62,675 nt of DNA from an uncultured Prevotellaceae bacterium (GCA_900541935.1 UQLZ01000008.1:1-62675), one strand, 5' to 3'. Positions 17,050 to 26,582 are shown, counted from the stretch's first letter. Program-made: numbers and translations. The notes: a model not told the origin generated them from the sequence alone.

Positions 17050-18192
17050 ATGATTACATACGAATTTCTACAAAATTACTGGTGGCTGCTAATCTCTATA
17101 TTGGGAGCTGTTCTGGTTCTGCTGATGTTTGTTCAAGGCGGACAAACCTTATTGGTCTGCTCTAAGGACGAAGCATTCAAGACAATGATAATCAACTCTC
17201 TTGGCAAACGCTGGGAGTTAACATTCACGACCCTTGTTGTCTTTGGCGGCGCATTCTTTGCATCCTTCCCTCTTTTCTACTCAACAAGTTTTGGAGGTGC
17301 ATACTGGCTATGGATGCTTATTCTATTCACATTCGTTATTCAAGCCGTTTCTTATAAATATCGCTCTAAGGAAGGAAACATATATGGTGCAAAACTTTAT
17401 GAAACTCTCCTTGCCATAAACGGATTTTTTGCTCCTTTGCTTATCGGTGTTGCTGTTGGAACTATTTTCTTTGGCGCAGAATTTACCGTTAGCAAAACAA
17501 ATATCCTAAACTCCAGTGCATCAACAATATCTCAATGGGGTGAATGGCACGGCTTGGAAGCAATCTTCAATATTAAGAACCTAATCTTAGGCTTTACTGT
17601 CCTATTCTTGTCTAAGACTTTGGGTTCTCTCTACTTGATTAACAACATCAACGACAAACCTACAGAAGACAAGTTGAAGAAGCATCTCCTTTATGATGCC
17701 CTGATATTCGTTGTATTCTTCATTACTTTCGTAGCCGTTCTATTGGCCTCTCCAGGCGTTGAATATGATGAAACTGGTTACAGATGGGTAGAATTCAAAT
17801 ACTTAAACAATGTTTTTGAAATGTGGTGGTGTTTAGTAATGATTTTAGCAGGAACAATCTTAGTCCTCATCGGAATTGCAGAAACAATCTTCAAAAACGG
17901 ATATAAAAAAGGCATTTGGTTCTCTGGTTTAGGCGTTGTTTTGGTTGTCCTGACTCTTTTCTGGATTGCCGGTTATAACAATACTGCCTACTACCCTTCT
18001 ATATTAGACGTTAACAGTTCTTTGACTATCAGAAACAGTTCTTCAAGCGAATTTACGCTAACAACAATGAGCATTGTTTCTCTTCTTATTCCGTTTGTTC
18101 TGGCATACATCATCTATGCGTGGAGATCGCTTGACAAGAAAAAGATTACAAAAGCGGATATAGAAAAAACTTCGTCTGACGAAAAATACTAA
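17050..18192 (+). CDS. cydB: Cytochrome bd quinol oxidase subunit II
   Basis: A 380-residue inner-membrane protein with about nine hydrophobic segments; the N-terminus (YWWLLISILGAVLVLLMFVQGGQTLL) is the CydB pattern with the conserved Gly-Gly-Gln segment. CydB pairs with CydA and stabilises haem binding in the oxidase that scavenges oxygen under micro-oxic conditions. The gene is intact and follows cydA by 7 bp in a DUF4492-cydA-cydB operon, the standard Bacteroidetes order. The two PH-domain genes begin 22 bp later and may be co-transcribed. Confidence 0.95.
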   Translation: MITYEFLQNYWWLLISILGAVLVLLMFVQGGQTLLVCSKDEAFKTMIINSLGKRWELTFTTLVVFGGAFFASFPLFYSTSFGGAYWLWMLILFTFVIQAVSYKYRSKEGNIYGAKLYETLLAINGFFAPLLIGVAVGTIFFGAEFTVSKTNILNSSASTISQWGEWHGLEAIFNIKNLILGFTVLFLSKTLGSLYLINNINDKPTEDKLKKHLLYDALIFVVFFITFVAVLLASPGVEYDETGYRWVEFKYLNNVFEMWWCLVMILAGTILVLIGIAETIFKNGYKKGIWFSGLGVVLVVLTLFWIAGYNNTAYYPSILDVNSSLTIRNSSSSEFTLTTMSIVSLLIPFVLAYIIYAWRSLDKKKITKADIEKTSSDEKY

Positions 18193-18214
18193 TTAATAAT
18201 TAATATAAGCAAGT

Positions 18215-18757
18215 ATGTGTTATAATAACGAATCTAAAAACAGAACAAATAAACAGTTATACTTTGACAATATCGACAAGATAGAAAACTTAAATTACTC
18301 AAAGATTGATGATAAATATCTGAGAGTCCTACAAATTAACACAATACTTGCTTATATTTTTTTAATGTCAACAACCTTACTTCTATCTCTTATCGAAGAA
18401 CCGAAGTTAAAAGGCATTGCTTTGATAGGAGCAGAAAGCATACTCTTTATTTCATTCATTTTCAATATGTTCCTACTGCGTTCAGCCCATATATTCAAGG
18501 GATACGCAATTCGTGAGCACGACATCACCTACCGTTCTGGCATCATTTTCACTACTTTCGTAACAATCCCTTTCTGCAAAATTCAGCAAGTAAGCATACG
18601 CCAAAATCCAATAACACGGATTTTTGGTCTATACTCTATTGATATTGTAAACGGTGCTCAAGGCCTTAACCGCACAACAATTCCGGGACTTACTGAAGAA
18701 CGTGCTAACGAAATAAAAGCAATAATAACAGAAAGGATAGCAAATGAAAATAAATGA
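18215..18757 (+). CDS. Bacterial PH-domain membrane protein (YdbS-like)
   Basis: A 180-residue protein with two adjacent transmembrane helices (about 46-66 and 71-92) followed by a bacterial PH (bPH_2, formerly DUF304) domain: AIREHDITYRSGIIFTTFVT, then IPFCKIQQVSIRQNPITRIFGLYSIDI. This is the YdbS arrangement. Role unknown; YdbS/YdbT pairs have been linked to membrane or envelope stress and to antimicrobial resistance in other bacteria. It overlaps the next gene by 14 bp, implying translational coupling. Confidence 0.85.
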   Translation: MCYNNESKNRTNKQLYFDNIDKIENLNYSKIDDKYLRVLQINTILAYIFLMSTTLLLSLIEEPKLKGIALIGAESILFISFIFNMFLLRSAHIFKGYAIREHDITYRSGIIFTTFVTIPFCKIQQVSIRQNPITRIFGLYSIDIVNGAQGLNRTTIPGLTEERANEIKAIITERIANENK

Positions 18758-20210
18758 TTTTTCTTTACCAAGGAGAATGAGCAAAAGTGCCTTTATCATT
18801 ATATGGGCACAAACCTTAATGTCGATTCTAAAATTAATCGTTATTTTCGGTATTATATCAATCATAAATAAAGAAGGAGACGATATAAAAGACGCTTTTG
18901 TAAAGGTTCTTTTAATCTCAATTGGGATTATTGCCTATTCTGCCATTTACGCTGCCATTAACTATTATTTCAAGAAATTCTATGTTGAAAACGGCAATCT
19001 GATTTTTATACACGGTATCTTTAACAAGGAAACCAAAAGCATTCCTTTACAAAAAATACAGTCACTGCGAACAAAGCAAGGTCTTATATACAGGTTGCTA
19101 AATATGAGGGGAATTTCTGTTGACACTCTTGCCTCTAAAGGTTCTGAAATAGAACTTATCCTTGATGAATATGACTGGAGACTGCTAATAGACAAAATAG
19201 AAACAGGAAACACACAAGAAAACTTGCCTTCAGAAACTACTATCAAAGAACAAGTAGCAACACTTCATTTCAGTAATCAGAACTTACTAAAAGGTGCATT
19301 TTGCCAAAACCACCTTAAAGGAATGATTATCCTATTGAGTCTTGCAACTGCCCTATTTGATCAGATTCGGTCTTTCAATGAAGCACTATTCGACTCCATC
19401 GAAAACTACATAACTTCACTTGTTCTCTCAACATCATTTACTGCAACCATTGTTATTGCAATAATTGTACCTGTCTATATGGCAATCCTTATATTATGGA
19501 TTTGCAAGGTCTTTCTGCAATATTACGATATGAACCTGTCCATAAAGACTGACCAACTGACATTTGAATACGGACTAATAACCCGCAACACTGCAAAATT
19601 CTCTTTTGATAAAATCTGCACCGTCAAAGTCAAACAAAACTTTTTGGAAAAATGGTTTGGCTGCAGTACAATTATGCTAAAACAGGCATTGAATGCCACA
19701 GACGAGGAGAAAGACTCTGACATAAAGATTTACGGCTCTAATTCCTCATCAAATTTTCTTAAATGGTGGTTGGGAGAGAATTTCACCTCTTCGGAAACAA
19801 TCGCCTCTGCCAAATCGGGTTTAGGCGTATTTGCATACACAGTCAGATTTGACATTATAATTACCACAATCGCCTGCTGCATAATATTTTCATTTGACTT
19901 ATACTTCCTCGTTGGATTGCTTGCTATTTACATAATTACATCAATTATAAAAGGCTACTTAGCAATAAAGAGGAGCAGCATAACGCTAAAAGAAGAATAC
20001 GTTGAAATCAGTTGCGGAAAACTGGCTGAAGTAAAAAACTACTGCAAATACAGCAACATCGAAGTTGTTCGCTTAAGGCATACCATATTCACGCCTTTTT
20101 ATCACAAAGTTATCCTTAGCATATCAACAAACGGGACAGTATTTAATATTCGCAGTCTCGAAGAAAAAGAAGCAAGAAAAATCTATGAACTACTTCTGTA
20201 TAAAATCTAA
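18744..20210 (+). CDS. Bacterial PH-domain membrane protein (YdbT-like)
   Basis: A 488-residue membrane protein with paired transmembrane helices followed by repeated bPH_2 domains, for example FYVENGNLIFIHGIFNKE with IPLQKIQSLRTKQGLIYRLL (about 78-125), a second set near 255-300 and a third near 405-470. This matches YdbT, the usual partner of YdbS encoded next to it. It starts 14 bp inside the preceding gene, so the two are a coupled pair forming presumably one inner-membrane complex. No enzymatic motif. The 276-bp gap downstream holds only the next gene's promoter. Confidence 0.85.
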   Translation: MKINDFSLPRRMSKSAFIIIWAQTLMSILKLIVIFGIISIINKEGDDIKDAFVKVLLISIGIIAYSAIYAAINYYFKKFYVENGNLIFIHGIFNKETKSIPLQKIQSLRTKQGLIYRLLNMRGISVDTLASKGSEIELILDEYDWRLLIDKIETGNTQENLPSETTIKEQVATLHFSNQNLLKGAFCQNHLKGMIILLSLATALFDQIRSFNEALFDSIENYITSLVLSTSFTATIVIAIIVPVYMAILILWICKVFLQYYDMNLSIKTDQLTFEYGLITRNTAKFSFDKICTVKVKQNFLEKWFGCSTIMLKQALNATDEEKDSDIKIYGSNSSSNFLKWWLGENFTSSETIASAKSGLGVFAYTVRFDIIITTIACCIIFSFDLYFLVGLLAIYIITSIIKGYLAIKRSSITLKEEYVEISCGKLAEVKNYCKYSNIEVVRLRHTIFTPFYHKVILSISTNGTVFNIRSLEEKEARKIYELLLYKI

Positions 20211-20474
20211 TACAAAAAAGAATGCAAGCGAATTATCACCAATACACTCAGTTAAAATTTTTATATTTTTAGTCCTGCCATAGATTTAGTCATCAAAATA
20301 CTTGGCTCCTATATCCTACATTAAACAACAGAGGAATGGGAAATATTTAAAGAAAATATCTTCAAATGATAATGACCTGCTAAAATTGACTATTTTTAAA
20401 TTACATTGGAACAGCAAAATCATTTAATTTAGAATCACATCAAGAAATCATTCCTTTATTCCATAGATTTTAAG

Positions 20475-20482
20475 TATCTTTG
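20475..20482 (+). promoter_or_regulatory. Bacteroides-type -7 element for the YigZ gene
   Basis: TATCTTTG ends only 5 bases before the ATG at 20488, so the transcript would begin at or near the start codon (leaderless or nearly so). Confidence 0.5.
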
Positions 20483-20487
20483 CAATA

Positions 20488-21090
20488 ATGAGCGATTTTT
20501 ATAAAACAATCAAGGCACCGGCAGAAGGTCTGTACAAGGAGAAAATGAGTAAGTTTATCTCATTTGCTCACCCTATTGAATCCGCTGAAGAGGCTAAAGA
20601 AATAATCAAGAAATACCAAAAAGAGTATTATGATGCCCGCCATGTTTGCTGGGCATATATGCTTGGCAGAGAAAGAACAAACTTTCTCTCAAATGATAAC
20701 GGAGAACCGTCAGGCACAGCTGGAAAACCCATACTTGGCCAGATAAATTCATTTGAACTGACTAATATTCTTATCGTCGTTATCCGCTACTTCGGCGGTA
20801 TCAAGCTTGGCACATCTGGACTTATTGTTGCTTACCGAGAAGCGGCAGCAGAGGCTATTAGAGCAAGCGAGATAATGGAGTGTCATGAAATGGCAAACAT
20901 TGAGTTTACATTCCCTTACCTAGCCATGAACGACGTTATGAAAGTTGCCAAATCTTCAGACGTAAGCATAGTTGAACAAATATTCGACAATGCTTGTCAG
21001 ATGACTGTTGCCACACGCCTTGACTATGCAGACGCTGTAAAGAAACGCCTGACAGACATTGACGGCGTTACACTTAAAAAAGAGGAATAA
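20488..21090 (+). CDS. YigZ/IMPACT family protein
   Basis: A 200-residue member of the UPF0029 (IMPACT/YigZ) family. The hallmarks are YYDARHVCWAYMLG, NDNGEPSGTAGKPIL and VVIRYFGGIKLGTSGL, all intact. Family members are ribosome- or RNA-associated in eukaryotes (IMPACT inhibits Gcn2); the bacterial role is unclear. The first Met agrees with relatives (DFYKTIKAPAEGLYKEK), and the -7 element lies directly upstream, so the mRNA leader must be extremely short. Monocistronic. Confidence 0.92.
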   Translation: MSDFYKTIKAPAEGLYKEKMSKFISFAHPIESAEEAKEIIKKYQKEYYDARHVCWAYMLGRERTNFLSNDNGEPSGTAGKPILGQINSFELTNILIVVIRYFGGIKLGTSGLIVAYREAAAEAIRASEIMECHEMANIEFTFPYLAMNDVMKVAKSSDVSIVEQIFDNACQMTVATRLDYADAVKKRLTDIDGVTLKKEE

Positions 21091-21132
21091 ATCACCAGCA
21101 AATTTTTTATTCTACAATATACAATCTATTAT

Positions 21133-21163
21133 TTTGACAATCCTTGAAAAGTCATTACCTTTG
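21133..21163 (+). promoter_or_regulatory. Promoter of the DUF3127 gene (-33/-7)
   Basis: TTTG (21133-21136) and TACCTTTG (21156-21163) with a 19-bp spacer, about 53 bases upstream of the ATG. Confidence 0.75.
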
Positions 21164-21216
21164 CATAAGATAGGATGCGGTTCTAATAATTAAAACAAGA
21201 AAAAAATTATAACATA

Positions 21217-21582
21217 ATGGATATTACAGGCAAAATCATTCAAGTACTGCCTCTTCAAAGCGGTACATCACAAGCAGGAAATCAATGGAAAAAACAAGAA
21301 TACGTTCTTGAAACAGAAGAGAACTATCCTAAAAAGGTTTGCTTCTACTTCTTCGGTGACGCTATTGACCAAAACCCAATTAGCCTAAACGACAAAATTC
21401 GCCTATATTTCGATATTGAAAGTAGAGAATATAACGGAAGATGGTACACAAACATCAGAGGTTGGAAAACAGAAAAAATAGATGCACAAGCACCACAACA
21501 AATGGAACAAGCTGGAACAATTCCTACTCCTCCGGCACCTGACTTCCTTTCTGAATCATCATCTGATGACCTACCCTTTTAA
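21217..21582 (+). CDS. DUF3127 protein with SSB-like acidic tail
   Basis: A 121-residue protein whose body (about 1-90) looks like an OB-fold beta-barrel: MDITGKIIQVLPLQSG, then WKKQEYVLETEENYPKKVCF and the family end segment WYTNIRGWK. DUF3127 is widespread in Bacteroidetes and of unknown function. The C-terminus is Pro/Ser-rich and ends SSSDDLPF, closely resembling the DD(D/I)PF tail through which single-stranded DNA-binding proteins recruit partner enzymes. From this I infer an ssDNA-binding or SSB-related role; that is not shown by the sequence alone. Own promoter and terminator, so a single-gene unit. Confidence 0.85.
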   Translation: MDITGKIIQVLPLQSGTSQAGNQWKKQEYVLETEENYPKKVCFYFFGDAIDQNPISLNDKIRLYFDIESREYNGRWYTNIRGWKTEKIDAQAPQQMEQAGTIPTPPAPDFLSESSSDDLPF

Positions 21583-21597
21583 AACAAGATTTACAAG

Positions 21598-21630
21598 AGA
21601 CTGTCTAACAAGTTTAGGCAGTCTTTTTTT
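21598..21630 (+). terminator. Terminator of the DUF3127 gene
   Basis: An 11-bp stem (21598-21608 with 21614-21624, one G.T) with a 5-base loop and a run of T. The rest of the gap up to 21890 contains no gene that I can see. Confidence 0.85.
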
Positions 21631-21890
21631 ATACAATTATCATCTTATATAATTTAGGAAGTCACAATATAAAAGAGCAGCCACAAGCAACGTGACTGCC
21701 CACAAAAAAAATCTCCCTTAATCTAATCTTCAACCATATCTGCAAAAATATGCTATAAGTGTGTCAAAAAATGATACACCCAACCTAATTCCCAACTCTT
21801 TTTCAATAGTACAAAAATACATCTGTAGTACCTGAACGACAAATTAAACCTCATTTATTGTACCAAACTATCATTTTAATGTACGAAATA

Positions 21891-21924
21891 AAAAATGGCG
21901 CAGACTTTCGTCCACGCCATTTTG
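21891..21924 (-). terminator. Terminator of the frd operon
   Basis: Stem AAAATGGCG/CGCCATTTT with an inner GAC-TTTC-GTC hairpin; on the leftward strand it runs into T6, about 20 bases after the frdB stop. Confidence 0.75.
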
Positions 21925-21943
21925 CTATTGAAAATCAGACTTA

Positions 21944-22699
21944 TTAGTCTTTCATCTTCATCTTGAGATATTCACGGTTCATACGTGCGATATTGCTCAA
22001 AGAAATGTTCTTAGGGCATTGAGCAGCACAAGCACCTGTATTAGTACAGTTACCGAAACCGAGTTCGTCCATTTTGCTAACCATTGCTCTTACACGGCGA
22101 GCAGCCTCAACCTTACCTTGTGGAAGGAGAGCAAACTGGCTAACCTTTGCAGAAACGAAAAGCATAGCAGAACCGTTCTTACAAGCAGCAACACAAGCAC
22201 CGCAACCGATACATGTAGCAGAGTCCATTGCTTCGTCTGCAGCCTCCTTAGATATAGGAATTGCGTTAGCATCGCCAGCACCACCGCAGTTGAAAGAAAC
22301 GTAACCACCTGCTTGTTGGATTTTGTCGAATGCGCTACGGTCAACCATCAAGTCACGGATAACTGGGAATGCAGCAGATCTCCATGGTTCGATAGTGATT
22401 GTGTCACCATCGTTGAATTTACGCATGTGCAACTGGCAAGTTGTGATGCTGTCAACTGGACCGTGAGGATGACCATTGATATATAGTGAACACATACCGC
22501 AAATACCTTCACGGCAGTCGTTATCAAATACTACTGGCTCTTCACCCTTTTCCACGAGTTGCTCGTTAAGCATATCGAGCATTTCAAGGAAACTGATATC
22601 TGTCGGCACATTATCAAGAGCATAATCTACTAAAGCCCCTTGCTCTTTCGGACCGCGTTGACGCCAAATTTTTAACTTTATATTAATTGATTTTTCCAT
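21944..22699 (-). CDS. frdB: Fumarate reductase/succinate dehydrogenase iron-sulfur subunit
   Basis: A 251-residue electron-transfer subunit linking the flavoprotein to the membrane anchor. It has the [2Fe-2S] ferredoxin domain (CREGICGMCSLYINGH and a following TTCQ) and two C-terminal cysteine clusters, CIGCGACVAACKNGS and CTNTGACAAQCP, for the [4Fe-4S] and [3Fe-4S] centres. In Bacteroidales this type-B complex works mainly as a fumarate reductase, ending the succinate/propionate fermentation pathway. Last gene of the leftward C-A-B operon, 34 bp after frdA. All ligands are present. Confidence 0.95.
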   Translation of the reverse strand: MEKSINIKLKIWRQRGPKEQGALVDYALDNVPTDISFLEMLDMLNEQLVEKGEEPVVFDNDCREGICGMCSLYINGHPHGPVDSITTCQLHMRKFNDGDTITIEPWRSAAFPVIRDLMVDRSAFDKIQQAGGYVSFNCGGAGDANAIPISKEAADEAMDSATCIGCGACVAACKNGSAMLFVSAKVSQFALLPQGKVEAARRVRAMVSKMDELGFGNCTNTGACAAQCPKNISLSNIARMNREYLKMKMKD

Positions 22700-22733
22700 A
22701 ATCGTTAAAATTTAAATACCAAAAGGCTATTTA

Positions 22734-24728
22734 TTAAGACTTATAGTTACGAGTTTGTACTTGAATTGCTTCGTATTTCAAAGGTTCCTTCAACAATACT
22801 GGTTTTTCACCTTCGCCAGCATACTTCCAGCAACTTACATACATGTACTGGTCGTCACGGCGTTGTGCTTCACCATCAGCTGTTTGATATTCTTCACGGA
22901 AGTGAGCACCACAAGATTCGTTACGGTGCAAAGCATCGATAGCCATCAAGCGACCGATTGTGAAGAAGTCTTCCAAACGAAGTGCCTTTTCCAACTCAAC
23001 GTTAAGAGTGTCAGCCTGTCCAGGAATGAAGAGGTTATTATCAAATTCCTTCTTCAACTCGTCGATTTGGTCAATTGCCTTAATCAAAGATTCAGCAGTA
23101 CGGCCCATACCAACAAGGTTCCACATGATAAGACCAAGTTCTTTGTGGATAGAGTCAGCTGAACGCTTACCCTTGATATTCATCAAGCGGTTAATGCGCG
23201 CGCGAACCTTCTTTTCAGCCTCAACGAATTCAGGAGCATCTGTTGTTGGGTGCTGAACCTTGATTTGGTCAGAAAGATAGTTCTGCATAGTAAACGGCAA
23301 TACAAAGTATCCGTCAGCAAGACCTTGCATAAGAGCAGAAGCACCAAGACGGTTACCACCGTGGTCAGAGAAGTTAGCCTCACCAATAGCAAATAGACCC
23401 TTGATAGAAGTTTGCAACTCATAGTCAACCCAGATACCACCCATTGTGTAGTGAGAAGCGGGGAAGATCATCATTGGAGTCTGATATGGATTGTCGTTAG
23501 TAATCATTTCGTACATCTGGAACAAGTTACCGTAACGAGCAGCGATAACATCTTCACCAAGACGGTTGATAGCGTCAGAGAAGTCCAAATAAACAGCGTT
23601 ACCAGTACCTACGCCGAAACCAGCGTCGCAACGCTCCTTAGCAGCACGGCTGGCGATGTCACGAGGACAAAGGTTACCGAATGCAGGGTAGCGGCGTTCC
23701 AAGTAGTAGTCACGGTCTTCTTCCTTGATTTGAGTCGGTTTGAGCTTGCCTGCGCGGATTGCTTCAGCATCTTCCTTCTTCTTAGGAACCCAAATTCTAC
23801 CATCATTACGAAGAGACTCTGACATAAGAGTCAACTTAGATTGGTTTTCACCGTGCTTAGGAATACAAGTAGGGTGAATTTGAGTAAAGCAAAGGTTAGA
23901 AAGGTAAGCACCGTGCTTGTAGCATTGAACAGCAACAGAACCGTTGCAACCCATAGCGTTAGTAGAAAGGAAGAATACACGGCCATAACCACCAGTAGCA
24001 ACAACTACAGCGTGAGCAGCGTATCTTTCGATTTCGCCTGTGATAAGGTTACGAACGATAATACCTCTTGCGCGACCGTCAACCATAACAAGGTCAAGCA
24101 TTTCACGACGAACGTAAGACTTAACTGTACCTTTCTTGATTTGGCGGTTCAAAGAAGAGTATGCACCGAGGAGCAATTGTTGACCAGTTTGACCCTTAGC
24201 GTAGAAAGTACGAGACACTTGAGCACCACCGAAAGAGCGGTTAGCAAGCAAGCCACCGTATTCACGAGCGAAAGGAACACCCTGTGCAACACATTGGTCA
24301 ATAATATTATTAGATACTTCAGCAAGACGGTAAACGTTTGCTTCACGAGAGCGGAAGTCACCACCCTTTACAGTATCATAGAAAAGACGATAAATAGAGT
24401 CACCATCATTTTGATAGTTCTTAGCAGCGTTGATACCACCTTGAGCAGCGATAGAGTGTGCACGACGTGGAGAGTCTTGGATACAGAAGTTCAAAACGTT
24501 GAATCCCATTTCACCAAGAGTAGATGCTGCAGAAGCACCTGCAAGGCCAGTACCTACAACGATGATGTCGAGGTGACGTTTGTTAGCAGGGTTAACGAGT
24601 TTTTGATGAGCCTTGAAGTTTGTCCACTTTTCAGCAACCGGACCTTCCGGAATCTTAGAGTCAACTTGTTCATCCGAATAAACGGCATATTTGCTCATTA
24701 TGCTTGTGCTATCGATAATTTTTTCCAT
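22734..24728 (-). CDS. frdA: Fumarate reductase/succinate dehydrogenase flavoprotein subunit
   Basis: A 664-residue catalytic subunit interconverting fumarate and succinate on the cytoplasmic face of the membrane. The FAD-binding motif VVGTGLAGASAA begins near 57; His91 in RRAHSIAAQGGINA is the expected covalent FAD attachment residue. Active-site segments include HYTMGGIWVDYE and NRLGASALMQGLADGYFV. Length fits the longer type-B flavoproteins. Middle gene of the operon, 18 bp after frdC. Synonymous codon use is strongly biased, as expected for a highly expressed respiratory gene. Confidence 0.96.
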   Translation of the reverse strand: MEKIIDSTSIMSKYAVYSDEQVDSKIPEGPVAEKWTNFKAHQKLVNPANKRHLDIIVVGTGLAGASAASTLGEMGFNVLNFCIQDSPRRAHSIAAQGGINAAKNYQNDGDSIYRLFYDTVKGGDFRSREANVYRLAEVSNNIIDQCVAQGVPFAREYGGLLANRSFGGAQVSRTFYAKGQTGQQLLLGAYSSLNRQIKKGTVKSYVRREMLDLVMVDGRARGIIVRNLITGEIERYAAHAVVVATGGYGRVFFLSTNAMGCNGSVAVQCYKHGAYLSNLCFTQIHPTCIPKHGENQSKLTLMSESLRNDGRIWVPKKKEDAEAIRAGKLKPTQIKEEDRDYYLERRYPAFGNLCPRDIASRAAKERCDAGFGVGTGNAVYLDFSDAINRLGEDVIAARYGNLFQMYEMITNDNPYQTPMMIFPASHYTMGGIWVDYELQTSIKGLFAIGEANFSDHGGNRLGASALMQGLADGYFVLPFTMQNYLSDQIKVQHPTTDAPEFVEAEKKVRARINRLMNIKGKRSADSIHKELGLIMWNLVGMGRTAESLIKAIDQIDELKKEFDNNLFIPGQADTLNVELEKALRLEDFFTIGRLMAIDALHRNESCGAHFREEYQTADGEAQRRDDQYMYVSCWKYAGEGEKPVLLKEPLKYEAIQVQTRNYKS

Positions 24729-24746
24729 TTCAATAGTTTTGAAGGG

Positions 24747-25442
24747 TTAGATATTAGTTGCCGGGCAGAAAGTGAAAACCACAGCCTGAATGATGAACAA
24801 ACCGATAACGATTGTTGCCCACCAGTTACCAATAGTTTTGAAACGAGGAATCCACTTGTTGTTAGACACACCGATTGATTGGAATGCGCTCCAGAAACCG
24901 TGAGTCATGTGGAACCAAAGTGCTACCAAGCCAATGATGTAAACTGGCAAAGTCCATACTTCAGCAAAAGCAGTGTTGATGTGGTGCATACCGTTAGCAG
25001 CATTTGCTACGCATGCTTCTTCAACATTGCATCCTGCCATGTGCAAGACTTCAACAAGTTGCATTTTAGCCCAGAATTGAGCAAAATGGACAATCATGAA
25101 AGCAATAACCACGATACCGAGAACGAGCATGTTTTGTGATGCCCACTCAACGCTTTTTGGTTTTGCAGTCACTGCATAACGGTCGTTACCACGAGCCTTG
25201 CGATTCTGTAATGTCAACCAGAACGCATAGATAATGTGTGCAACAAAACCAGCAGCAAGGATAGCAGTTGCAACCAATGCATACCAGTTTGCGCCTAAGA
25301 ATCCACAAATAGCATTATATGCCTCTGGGGAAATCAGCGCTACCGCATTCATTAACACGTGAAAGGTTACAAATAGGATTAGAAAAAGTCCTGTAACTGA
25401 CATTACGACTTTTCTACCTAAGGACGAATTTGTTAACCACAT
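24747..25442 (-). CDS. frdC: Fumarate reductase/succinate dehydrogenase cytochrome b subunit
   Basis: A 231-residue integral membrane anchor with five hydrophobic segments and several intramembrane His residues (FVTFHVLMN, GFVAHIIYAFW, FMIVHFAQFW, LWFHMTHGFWSAFQ) that can bind two haem b groups and handle menaquinol. This single-anchor, type-B layout is the one found in Bacteroidetes and Wolinella-like quinol:fumarate reductases. First gene of the leftward operon, preceded by its promoter. Confidence 0.93.
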   Translation of the reverse strand: MWLTNSSLGRKVVMSVTGLFLILFVTFHVLMNAVALISPEAYNAICGFLGANWYALVATAILAAGFVAHIIYAFWLTLQNRKARGNDRYAVTAKPKSVEWASQNMLVLGIVVIAFMIVHFAQFWAKMQLVEVLHMAGCNVEEACVANAANGMHHINTAFAEVWTLPVYIIGLVALWFHMTHGFWSAFQSIGVSNNKWIPRFKTIGNWWATIVIGLFIIQAVVFTFCPATNI

Positions 25443-25504
25443 AGTAGTTCTGTAAAATTTAGTTATTAATAAAGTTTAAATTGTTACGATATAGTTTTGC
25501 GGTA

Positions 25505-25512
25505 CAAAAATA
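25505..25512 (-). promoter_or_regulatory. Bacteroides-type -7 element for frdCAB
   Basis: Leftward TATTTTTG (25512-25505), giving a leader of roughly 55 nt to the frdC ATG. No obvious -33 at the standard distance. Confidence 0.5.
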
Positions 25513-25610
25513 CCCAAATAAAAATTAATATGGAAATTAATCTTTAATTATTTACTTGAATTTTTGGCAGAACGCAACTTTTTTCTGAAATTCGCACTGC
25601 ACATAGATTT

Positions 25611-26582
25611 ATGAAACACGATTTTGACTTGAAATATAGCGTTGCAATCCGTACTCTGGGCAAGGCTCACGACAAATATTTGGCAGAACTGAAGTCTATC
25701 GAAAGGCAAACGGTTCCTCCAAATGATATTTTCGTATATCTTGCAGAAGGGTATGAGAAGCCCAAGGAAACGATAGGAAAAGAAGAGATTATCTATTGTA
25801 AAAAGGGAATGATAGCACAACGGTCTCTTTCTTTTGACGAGATTGATACAGAGTATATCCTATTTCTTGATGACGATATAGAACTTGCGCCAGAAAGCGT
25901 TGAGCGACTATTCACAAGTCTGAATGAATACAATGCCGACTGCATTTTTGCTGAATTATACAATCATTTTAATTTTGGCAAGAAGGAGCGACGCATGGCT
26001 TTCGTTAACAGTCTAAACACTTCAACAAAAAGCAGCAAATGGCTGTACCGAGTCAAACCATCATCTGGAACAGAATACACAATAAACCCGACCAAAGAAG
26101 CCCTGCCTTCCCAAACAGGTTGCGGAGGAGTTATTCTATGCAAAAAAACTGCATACACGGCAATAAACTTTGCAGAGGAACAATGGTTAGACAAATTTGC
26201 CTATCCGCTCGGAGAAGACCATCTGTTCCTATACAAACTGCACAGCCATGGCTTCAAGGTTCTCGGACACATTAATCACGGAATAAAGCATCTTGACGCA
26301 GGCTGTGGCTCTTCTCAGGCAAATGGCAAAGAAAAAGCCGCAAATAATATCGCCGCAAATTTCGTAATCTGGTGGCGAACCCAATTTTCTGCAAACAAAG
26401 GTTTCAAAAAAGCATATACCGCAATATGCTTCGGGGGATATATTGTCTTTACCCTGCTATTCCGCACTGCATACTCATTTAAGAAAAGAAAAATCCAACC
26501 GCTTGAAGAATTAATCAAAGGTCTTCGCTGCGGTTGGAATATTGTTCATTCAAAAGATTTCAAATTACTTCGCCCGTTTTAA
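25611..26582 (+). CDS. Family 2 glycosyltransferase
   Basis: A 323-residue GT-A fold transferase. The nucleotide-sugar site is visible as ILFLDDDIELAPESV (DxD-type, about 83-97), preceded by the family's SVAIRTLGKAHDKYLAELKSI opening; downstream the acceptor-side GEDHLFLYKLHSHG (about 203-216) corresponds to the ED/xED motif. One hydrophobic segment near 268-285 may attach it to the membrane. Donor and acceptor are unknown and there is no glycan cluster around it. Its last 4 bases overlap the convergent rnr gene, so there is no terminator between them. Confidence 0.85.
   Translation: MKHDFDLKYSVAIRTLGKAHDKYLAELKSIERQTVPPNDIFVYLAEGYEKPKETIGKEEIIYCKKGMIAQRSLSFDEIDTEYILFLDDDIELAPESVERLFTSLNEYNADCIFAELYNHFNFGKKERRMAFVNSLNTSTKSSKWLYRVKPSSGTEYTINPTKEALPSQTGCGGVILCKKTAYTAINFAEEQWLDKFAYPLGEDHLFLYKLHSHGFKVLGHINHGIKHLDAGCGSSQANGKEKAANNIAANFVIWWRTQFSANKGFKKAYTAICFGGYIVFTLLFRTAYSFKKRKIQPLEELIKGLRCGWNIVHSKDFKLLRPF

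Noticed and set aside
23841..24878. 345-residue frame on the strand opposite frdA and frdC
   Set aside because: It is the mirror of strongly biased codons in a well-supported gene and has no recognisable family.
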